The notes under the pieces are model-generated. The model worked only from the letters and a program-made list of their open reading frames with translations. It ran no database searches and was not told the origin of the DNA. DNA of 11,333 nucleotides from an uncultured Bacilli bacterium (GTDB taxonomy: Bacteria > Bacillota_I > Bacilli_A > RFN20 > CAG-826). The stretch lies in NCBI GenBank assembly GCA_934133115.1, contig CAKPAV010000026.1, positions 1-11,333 on the forward strand, given 5' to 3'. Shown here piece after piece: positions 6,387 to 11,333 of this stretch (positions are counted from its first letter, which is position 1; each line of letters opens with the position of its first letter). Made by a program: the position numbers and the translations under genes.

Positions 6387-7058
6387 ATGAAAATACTTTG
6401 CTTTTTAATAATAGGGTTATTACTTATAACTTTTGTTAAATTGGATAATAACACGACTAATAATAAACATGTTTCTTTATTTGGAATAAATATTGTGATT
6501 GATCCTGGACATGGTGGAAAAGATAATGGTACATGTTATGAAAATGTTTTAGAAGATGAAATTAATTTAAGCATTGCCACAAAATTAATGAATATCTGTA
6601 TTGAAGATGGAGCGATATCATCTTTAACGAGAGTTGATGATTATGATCTTGCATCACAATATGCCAAAAATAGGAAACGAGAAGATTTAAAAAAGCGTGT
6701 AGAGTTTATTAATTGTTCAGGTGCGGACTACTTTGTTTCCTTACACTTAAACTCTTATCCTTCTAACAAAAACGTTTATGGCCCGATGGTTTATTATAAA
6801 AGAAACGATGATATTTCTAAGAATATGGCTATGAGTGTTATGAAAAATTTAAATGAGTTAGCTAAAACAAGTAAACCAATTCATCCAGAAAACTTTTATT
6901 TATTTAAACACACTAATGCACCGGGTATACTTGTTGAGTGTGGATTTTTATCTAATTATAAAGAAAGAGAATTATTATTAGATGATAAATATCAAGAAAA
7001 AATTGCCAAAACAATTTATAAAGGATTAGATGATTATATAATAGGAAATAAAGTATAA
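6387..7058 (+). CDS. cwlD: N-acetylmuramoyl-L-alanine amidase (Amidase_3, CwlD-like)
   Basis: Zinc amidase that cleaves the bond between N-acetylmuramic acid and the peptide stem of peptidoglycan. The 223 residues start with one hydrophobic segment (about 3-17), a signal anchor that places the domain outside the membrane. Catalytic elements: His42 in VIDPGHGGKDNG, Glu56 in VLEDEINL, His120 in FVSLHLNS and Glu184 in ILVECGFLSN. The start is taken at 6387 because AGGTGAT (6377-6383) suits it and the membrane anchor begins there; ATG 6384 is directly adjacent, and longer reading into rpsI is not credible. In Bacillus cwlD lies just after rpsI (one gene between) and makes muramic-delta-lactam in spore cortex, so symbol and position agree. 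No other sporulation gene is visible, so a vegetative wall role is possible. Confidence 0.85.
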   Translation: MKILCFLIIGLLLITFVKLDNNTTNNKHVSLFGINIVIDPGHGGKDNGTCYENVLEDEINLSIATKLMNICIEDGAISSLTRVDDYDLASQYAKNRKREDLKKRVEFINCSGADYFVSLHLNSYPSNKNVYGPMVYYKRNDDISKNMAMSVMKNLNELAKTSKPIHPENFYLFKHTNAPGILVECGFLSNYKERELLLDDKYQEKIAKTIYKGLDDYIIGNKV

Positions 7059-7068
7059 TAAATAGTGG

Positions 7069-7085
7069 CTTTTTACGCTAAAAAG
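7069..7085. repeat. Short A/T hairpin between cwlD and the PTS EIIC-like gene
   Basis: CTTTTTA (7069-7075) and TAAAAAG (7079-7085) flank CGC. It lacks a trailing T-run on the + strand, so it is at best a weak terminator. Confidence 0.3.
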
Positions 7086-7120
7086 TGATATGCTTTGTTT
7101 AGTTTTTTGAGGTGATTTTT

Positions 7121-8236
7121 ATGAAAGAAAAAATTAAATCAGCATATCAGTTTCTGATATCTACTACAAATGGAATGGCATATGGACTTTTTGCCACACT
7201 TATCATAGGAACAATTATTGGCACTATTGGTACTTTATTTAGTTATGGTAATAATAATTTTTGTCAATTTATTTATCAAATATTAGGTAATGGTACAAGT
7301 GATGGCATTGCCAAATGCTTGCAACTATTAACAGGTGCGGGCATTGGTGTTGGTATTGCTTTTGCCTTAAAATTTGATTCATTAAAAACTATTGTAATGG
7401 CCGCAAGTGGAGAAATAGCTGCTTATTTATCATTAACAACAAAATTTGTTACTAATCAAACAGTTAGCAATGGCTTTAAAATTGGTGATCCATTGACAAT
7501 ATATTTTGTTTGTATATTAGTAGCTATATTTATTAAATTAGTGTTAAGAAAGAAAACTGCAATTGATATTTTATTAGTTCCTTTATTTGGAGTAATTGTG
7601 GCTACTATTTTAGCAATGCTTTTAAGATATCCGGTTATTTATATTACTTATGGTATTCAATGGCTTATTGGTAATGCAACTCAAGCTCAACCATTTATTA
7701 TGGGCGTGGTAGTCGCAGTGTTAATGGGAATGGCTTTGACCGCTCCGATATCAAGCGCAGCAATTGCAGCGATGATATTTGTTGGTGAAGAATGTACACA
7801 TGGTAGTGGACTTGCTATTGCATCTGGTGCTGCAATTGTAGGATGTTGTACACAAATGGTTGGCTTTGCTATTCAGTCAAGAAAAGATAATAACATTGGA
7901 ATGGTGTTATCAATAGGTGTGGGAACATCAATGCTCCAATTTAAAAACATTCTTAAAAAACCTATCATATGGCTTCCGACGATAATTGCAAGCGCTATTC
8001 TTGGACCAATTGCTACAATGGTTCTAAAAACAGAATGTTTTGGATCTTCAGCGGGCATGGGAACAGCAGGACTAGTAGGACAGATTGGAACTCTTTCTAC
8101 AATGGGCGTAAATAATTGGCAAACATGGGTTTCAATATTTGGCTTAGAAATTATAGCACCGATAGTTTTAGTGCTTTTTATTGATTTGTTATTTAGAAAA
8201 TTTAACTTAATCAAAGATGGAGATTTAAAAGTATAA
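7121..8236 (+). CDS. PfoR / PTS EIIC-2 family membrane protein
   Basis: A 371-residue polytopic membrane protein with about nine or ten hydrophobic segments. The sequence LMGMALTAPISSAAIAA (201-217), the GLAIASGAAIVGCCTQMVGFA block (230-250) and GSSAGMGTAGLVGQIG (308-323) are the marks of the PTS_EIIC_2 family, which includes PfoR of Clostridium perfringens. Such proteins resemble a phosphotransferase-system permease but usually stand alone without EIIA or EIIB domains; the substrate is unknown, and a direct regulatory role for PfoR is doubtful. The ATG at 7121 is preferred because GAGGTGATT (7109-7117) sits correctly before it; a GTG at 7112 lies inside that site. It is followed by a long dyad terminator and has no PTS partner gene nearby. 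Confidence 0.85.
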   Translation: MKEKIKSAYQFLISTTNGMAYGLFATLIIGTIIGTIGTLFSYGNNNFCQFIYQILGNGTSDGIAKCLQLLTGAGIGVGIAFALKFDSLKTIVMAASGEIAAYLSLTTKFVTNQTVSNGFKIGDPLTIYFVCILVAIFIKLVLRKKTAIDILLVPLFGVIVATILAMLLRYPVIYITYGIQWLIGNATQAQPFIMGVVVAVLMGMALTAPISSAAIAAMIFVGEECTHGSGLAIASGAAIVGCCTQMVGFAIQSRKDNNIGMVLSIGVGTSMLQFKNILKKPIIWLPTIIASAILGPIATMVLKTECFGSSAGMGTAGLVGQIGTLSTMGVNNWQTWVSIFGLEIIAPIVLVLFIDLLFRKFNLIKDGDLKV

Positions 8237-8262
8237 ATATTTTAGACTTATTAAAGGTAAAT

Positions 8263-8306
8263 AAAAGCGTGGATTATGATTTTAAAATTATAATTTGCGT
8301 TTTTTT
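8263..8306 (+). terminator. Long dyad intrinsic terminator after the PfoR-like gene
   Basis: The sequence folds on itself around 8283/8284 with no mismatch from 8263 to 8304, using five G-T wobbles, and ends in a T-run (8300-8306). The outer part contains GCG pairing with TGC/GCG-type partners; the inner part is A/T. It cleanly separates the housekeeping block from the following cassette. Confidence 0.72.
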
Positions 8307-8370
8307 ATTAAAAAAATCTCAATAAAAGAGAATAAAAATTTAAAAAAATCATAAATTAATTAATAATAGG

Positions 8371-8395
8371 TTTTAAACATAAAAAATGTTTGAAA
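8371..8395. repeat. Inverted repeat abutting the cassette promoter
   Basis: TTTTAAACAT (8371-8380) pairs with ATGTTTGAAA (8386-8395) over ten positions (one G-T) around an AAAAA loop. It ends two bases before the -35 box, as expected of a regulator or activator site. No T-run follows it. Confidence 0.45.
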
Positions 8396-8396
8396 C

Positions 8397-8425
8397 TTGA
8401 CTAAAAAATCAAAAACATTTATAAT
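8397..8425 (+). promoter_or_regulatory. Sigma-A promoter of the ATPase cassette
   Basis: TTGACT (8397-8402), a 17-base spacer and TATAAT (8420-8425). Transcription would start near 8432, only four bases before the GGGAGG site (8436-8441), so the mRNA leader is about 17 nt. Confidence 0.85.
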
Positions 8426-8448
8426 TTTAATGGTTGGGAGGAATTTTA

Positions 8449-9264
8449 ATGCTTAAAATATTAAAAATAAAAGTAAATGGTTTTAAAATGTTAAAAGATG
8501 ATTTTGAGATCAATCTTACAACTAAGGCAAGAGTATATAACAAGGATTTGACAAAAGAGATTATAAAAATAGATGAGGGCTTGTATACATTTGCTAGTTT
8601 GGCATTTGTTGGCGGAAATTCATCAGGAAAGTCAACAATTTTAACATTAATTTTAAAAACCTATATATTTATGCAAACTGGTAGATGGGAATATGTTGCT
8701 CGTGAATTTAATAAGGATGCAATTAATATTAGTATTCTATTTTATTTGGATAAACATCTTTATTCATATTCTTGTGATTTTTTAAGACTGGATCCAAAAA
8801 CGATATCTTTGGAAAATAAATATTCTCCTATTATTAATGAGAAACTTTATGTTGCTAAATATGATAAAACAAAAGGACTTAAGAACATTGAACTATTTGA
8901 ATTAAACAAAAAAGAAAAAAAAGAATTATTACAAAGTTCATTAAATGACACATCAGCAATAGTTAAATTGTCAAAAGATAAGTTGTTGGTGGATCAGTTT
9001 TATACAAATAATCTTACAAATTTTGATGACAGAATTGTTCGAAACACATTTTTTAATGCTTTAAATGCTTGTTCAATAGAATTATCCACTGCCATAATTA
9101 AATTGTTAGATGATAGCATCGAGTATATAATTTGTGATAATAGTAATTATGTTAAATTTAAGCGATTTAATGAAAGAGAAATAATTATTAGTAGATTTGA
9201 ATTAATGTGTATATTGGCACACTTAGAGGTGTTGAACTATATATTCGAGGAATCAATGCTTTAA
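8449..9264 (+). CDS. AAA/ABC-type ATPase, N-terminal part (interrupted by frameshift)
   Basis: First 271 residues of an AAA_21/AAA_15-like ATPase related to those of OLD- and Abi-type defence genes. It opens with LKILKIKVNGFKMLKDDFEINL, the usual 'ATPase next to a beta-strand' start, and carries Walker A GGNSSGKST (55-63). Coding resemblance ends near residue 254 (FELM); the last ~17 residues are out-of-frame sequence ending at TAA 9262-9264. The rest of the ATPase continues in the -1 frame (next entry), so this is one ~390-residue gene broken by an indel. The ATG at 8449 has GGGAGGA seven bases upstream; a TTG at 8434 would precede that site. This half alone lacks the signature, Walker B and switch His and should not hydrolyse ATP. 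Confidence 0.75.
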   Translation: MLKILKIKVNGFKMLKDDFEINLTTKARVYNKDLTKEIIKIDEGLYTFASLAFVGGNSSGKSTILTLILKTYIFMQTGRWEYVAREFNKDAINISILFYLDKHLYSYSCDFLRLDPKTISLENKYSPIINEKLYVAKYDKTKGLKNIELFELNKKEKKELLQSSLNDTSAIVKLSKDKLLVDQFYTNNLTNFDDRIVRNTFFNALNACSIELSTAIIKLLDDSIEYIICDNSNYVKFKRFNEREIIISRFELMCILAHLEVLNYIFEESML

Positions 9265-9623
9265 AAGATGGTAAACCATTTATTGTTGATGAAATAGAAA
9301 GCTGTTTCCAAAAAAATCTTGTTTATAATTTGCTGTTTTTGTTTAATGATTCTTCAATTAATAAAAAGGGAGCACAATTGGTTTTTAGCACACACTATGT
9401 AGAAATATTAGATTACTTGTCTAGGAGAGATGGTATTTTCATTACTCATAAATATAACGGAAAAATAGATGCAAAAAATCTATATTCGGATTTTGAAGTT
9501 CGAACTGAATTGTTAAAAAGTAAACAGTTTGATAATAATGTCTTTGATACAGCTTTGAATTACAAACAATTAATTGAAGTAAGGAGAAATGTGTTAAATG
9601 AACTACAAACTAATAATGACTGA
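9207..9623 (+). CDS. AAA/ABC-type ATPase, C-terminal part (interrupted by frameshift)
   Basis: Continuation of the preceding ATPase in the -1 frame, open from 9201 to TAA 9621-9623. It contains GTLRGVEL (remainder of the LSSGT-type signature), Walker B FIVDEIES (Asp codon 9288, Glu codon 9291) and the switch His in LVFSTHYVEILD (codon 9393). The RRDGIFITHKYNGKIDAKNLYSDFEVR stretch, in pieces RRDGIF and NLYSDFEVR, is typical of this ATPase family. No ATG or ribosome binding site supports an independent start; the nominal first codon is GTG 9207. It is better read as the second half of one gene. Its 3' end overlaps the following gene by 26 bp. Confidence 0.7.
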   Translation: MYIGTLRGVELYIRGINALKDGKPFIVDEIESCFQKNLVYNLLFLFNDSSINKKGAQLVFSTHYVEILDYLSRRDGIFITHKYNGKIDAKNLYSDFEVRTELLKSKQFDNNVFDTALNYKQLIEVRRNVLNELQTNND

Positions 9624-10134
9624 AGGAACTGTAGAATTATCATTTTTAGAAGTATTATTAGAAAAAGATTTGCTTATGTTTAATAAAGATGAACTACTAG
9701 CGGAAAAAATATTTCATCAAAGACAAATTAATGGTGAAATAATGGGGTTTATACAAATGCTACCAATGAGCGATAGCGTCACAATCTATAGAGTTGGTGA
9801 TAAACTTTCAGATGCATTAAAAATTCCTAAGCAAATTTTACCAAGTAAAATAAAACAAATAGTAGATGTTTTAACAACACCGGAATTTGAAATTTTGTTT
9901 ATCATAAAAGAAAACTTATTTGATAAATATATAAAATGTAAAACAAAAATTAAACCAAGCATTTTTTATAAAATGCATAACAATGAGTATAAAAAACAAT
10001 CAAAATTTATTACTGATTATTTTTATTCTATGAGCAATAAAGATATTATAGAATTGCTAAATGAATATGTAAAAAAGCGTGGAAAAATTCATAAAGATAA
10101 ATTTAGTTTGCGAGATATTATTAAATTAAATTAA
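9598..10134 (+). CDS. Partner protein of the ATPase, Toprim-like candidate (function unknown)
   Basis: A 178-residue cytoplasmic protein I cannot assign to a named family with confidence. Its start, KLIMTEGTVELSFLEVLLEK (4-23), has the strand-then-EG..E..FL pattern of Toprim/RloB-like proteins, with Glu9 and Glu13. Other acidic or conserved-looking points are Asp68 in YRVGDKLSDALKIPK (64-78), PEFEILFIIKE (95-105) and the basic CKTKIKPSIFYK (114-125). The clear DxD of a true Toprim is not seen, so a nuclease role is only a hypothesis. The start is ATG 9598 with AAGGAG at 9581-9586; it overlaps the ATPase end by 26 bp, implying translational coupling. ABC-type ATPases paired with small Toprim proteins are a recurring layout in phage defence (AbiL, PARIS, OLD-like). 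Confidence 0.7.
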   Translation: MNYKLIMTEGTVELSFLEVLLEKDLLMFNKDELLAEKIFHQRQINGEIMGFIQMLPMSDSVTIYRVGDKLSDALKIPKQILPSKIKQIVDVLTTPEFEILFIIKENLFDKYIKCKTKIKPSIFYKMHNNEYKKQSKFITDYFYSMSNKDIIELLNEYVKKRGKIHKDKFSLRDIIKLN

Positions 10135-10189
10135 TTATTAATCAAAACAATTATTAAAGACTAGCAAGTTTGCTTTATGCTATTTTCAC

Positions 10190-10222
10190 TTGAATTTGTC
10201 TTTTGGCAAATGACAAATTCAA
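10190..10222. repeat. Perfect 11-bp inverted repeat downstream of the cassette
   Basis: TTGAATTTGTC (10190-10200) and GACAAATTCAA (10212-10222) flank an 11-base spacer in which TTT/AAA can pair again. No T-run follows on either strand, so it is not a standard terminator. A smaller hairpin TAGCA/TGCTA lies just before it (10162-10182). Confidence 0.6.
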
Positions 10223-10256
10223 AGCGCGGAAAAAGGAAACAAAATTCAAAAATCAA

Positions 10257-10296
10257 GAAAAAATCAGCAAAATATCACACAATTGCTGGTATTTTT
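10257..10296 (+). terminator. Probable terminator of the ATPase cassette
   Basis: ATCAGCAA (10263-10270) pairs with TTGCTGGT (10283-10290, one G-T) around a 12-base loop, followed by TTTTT (10292-10296). The A-run at 10258-10262 can pair with the T-run past one mismatch, so it may work in both directions. The large loop weakens it. Confidence 0.5.
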
Positions 10297-10407
10297 CAAT
10301 AAATGTAATAAAAAATCACACTAAAAAAAGTAACATATAGTTAATTTGTCATTTTAAAATATGTTTATTAAATTGACTAAAATATGTAAAATAATGACGG
10401 TGATTTT

Positions 10408-11333
10408 ATGTTAAAAAGAAAAATTGATAGTTTTTTATTAGATTGGAAACAAAAAAAAGAGAAAAAACCATTGGTTGTAACTGGAATGTGTCAAGTCGGT
10501 AAAACAACATCCATCGAGAATTTAAAAAATCAATATGAAGCATTTATCAAAATAGATTTTGCTAACAATCACAAATACATTGAAATGTTTGAGAAAAAAC
10601 ATAATCTTTCTAGTATTCTTAAGAACATTTTATTATTAAATAAAGAAGTGAAATTTAGTTCTAGTAAGACATTATTGTTTTTTGATAATGTTGAATTATG
10701 TCTTAATGCTTTAGAAACATCAAAATTATTTAAAGAAAATAAAGATTTCGATGTAATTTATAGTGGATTTACATTAGAAATGTATGACAAAATTAAAGAA
10801 GTAGAACCATTTATTGAAGAGTATCGATTATATCCTTTGGATTTTGAAGAATATTTATGGGCTGAAGGTTATGATACTGATAAAATTGAAGATTTATATA
10901 TTTCTTTAACAAAAATGCAACAGCTTAAATCAGATAAATCATCTAGATTTTCATATTTATTTCGCAAATATACTTGTATAGGTGGTTTACCAAAGGCAGT
11001 TGAAGAATCACTAAAAAGTGATGTTTTAAATAAAGTGTTTGATATACAAGCAGATGTCTTTAATTATATAAGTGAAAGATTAGAAAAGTATATCGATGAA
11101 TTAGGAACTCCAAAATATAAATACTTATATGCAAATGTAGCAACACAACTTATGCGTGACAATCATAAATTTACAATCTCTAAGTTATATTCCAAAGCAA
11201 AATTTAAAGATTATAATGATGTCATTGCTAAATTAATAAATTCAGGAATGATTAATAGATGTTATAGGTTAAATGAGATAACTTTACCATTTGAAGGTAA
11301 AGAAAAATTAGACAATTTTCACTTGTATTATAT
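10408..11333 (+). CDS. AAA_14/DUF4143-type ATPase (3' partial)
   Basis: First 308 residues of a gene open to the window end. Domain order fits the ATP-binding proteins with an AAA_14 domain followed by DUF4143: Walker A GMCQVGKTT (26-34; the family norm is G.R.VGKT), Walker B LLFFDN (89-94), the YSG sensor-like turn (118-120), EYRLYPLDFEEYLWAEG (138-154) and CIGGLPKAVEES, the usual VGG.P.AV motif. The cellular role of this common family is unknown; some members are linked to toxin-like or stress functions. The Walker B Glu is replaced by Asn94, with Glu96 two residues on, so hydrolysis may be impaired or use another acid. The start has GGTGAT (10399-10404) before ATG 10408. No convincing promoter was found. 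Confidence 0.8.
   Translation, partial: MLKRKIDSFLLDWKQKKEKKPLVVTGMCQVGKTTSIENLKNQYEAFIKIDFANNHKYIEMFEKKHNLSSILKNILLLNKEVKFSSSKTLLFFDNVELCLNALETSKLFKENKDFDVIYSGFTLEMYDKIKEVEPFIEEYRLYPLDFEEYLWAEGYDTDKIEDLYISLTKMQQLKSDKSSRFSYLFRKYTCIGGLPKAVEESLKSDVLNKVFDIQADVFNYISERLEKYIDELGTPKYKYLYANVATQLMRDNHKFTISKLYSKAKFKDYNDVIAKLINSGMINRCYRLNEITLPFEGKEKLDNFHLYY

Noticed and set aside
9201..9264. Programmed -1 ribosomal frameshift in the ATPase
   Set aside because: No X-XXY-YYZ slippery heptamer or obvious downstream stimulator is visible in the switch window, so mutation or sequence error is more likely.
10373..10397. Promoter for the last ATPase gene based on TTGACT at 10373
   Set aside because: No -10-like hexamer lies at 16-18 bases; TAAAAT is only 8 bases away.
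1..11333. TGA read as tryptophan (mollicute code)
   Set aside because: Tryptophans are encoded by TGG, no conserved gene contains an in-frame TGA, and a cell-wall amidase is present.
1..11333. CRISPR arrays, tRNA or rRNA genes, insertion sequences
   Set aside because: No regularly spaced repeats, cloverleaf sequences, rRNA segments, transposase frames or terminal inverted repeats were seen.

Overview
The window looks like chromosome from an AT-rich, low-GC Gram-positive bacterium (Bacillota). The evidence is the A/T-biased codon use, strong AGGAGG-type ribosome binding sites, TTGACA/TATAAT promoters, standard code (TGG for Trp, stops mostly TAA) and a gene order matching the Bacillus-type block ecfA1-ecfA2-ecfT-truA-rplM-rpsI-cwlD. 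A peptidoglycan amidase argues against a wall-less mollicute. A small-genome or gut Bacilli/Erysipelotrichia-like lineage is a reasonable guess, but the taxon is inference. All genes lie on the + strand.

Positions 1-4152 hold a tight, partly overlapping operon: the tail of a membrane protein, the ECF vitamin/metal transporter energizing module (EcfA1, EcfA2, EcfT), the tRNA pseudouridine synthase TruA and a PHP-family histidinol-phosphatase-like hydrolase. A YebC/PmpR-family gene follows (4250-4978) with its own extended -10 promoter and a clean GAAA-loop terminator.

Positions 4979-5448 contain no protein gene but are full of signals. A consensus promoter (TTGACA-17-TATAAT at 5052) drives a predicted ~160-nt structured RNA that ends in an intrinsic terminator at 5245. 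A second promoter (5353) with a ~60-nt leader then serves rplM-rpsI (L13, S9), which end in a strong terminator. Next come a CwlD-like N-acetylmuramoyl-L-alanine amidase and a PfoR/PTS EIIC-2-type membrane protein with a long dyad terminator.

From about 8371 the window turns accessory. A self-contained cassette with its own promoter and likely terminator encodes an ABC/AAA_21-type ATPase, broken by a frameshift at its signature motif, and a translationally coupled ~20 kDa partner with a weak Toprim-like N-terminus. This is the best candidate for an under-described, possibly anti-phage, system. The last gene, cut by the window end, is an AAA_14/DUF4143-type ATPase with an unusual Walker B. The novel candidates are therefore the ATPase cassette and the structured RNA upstream of rplM.
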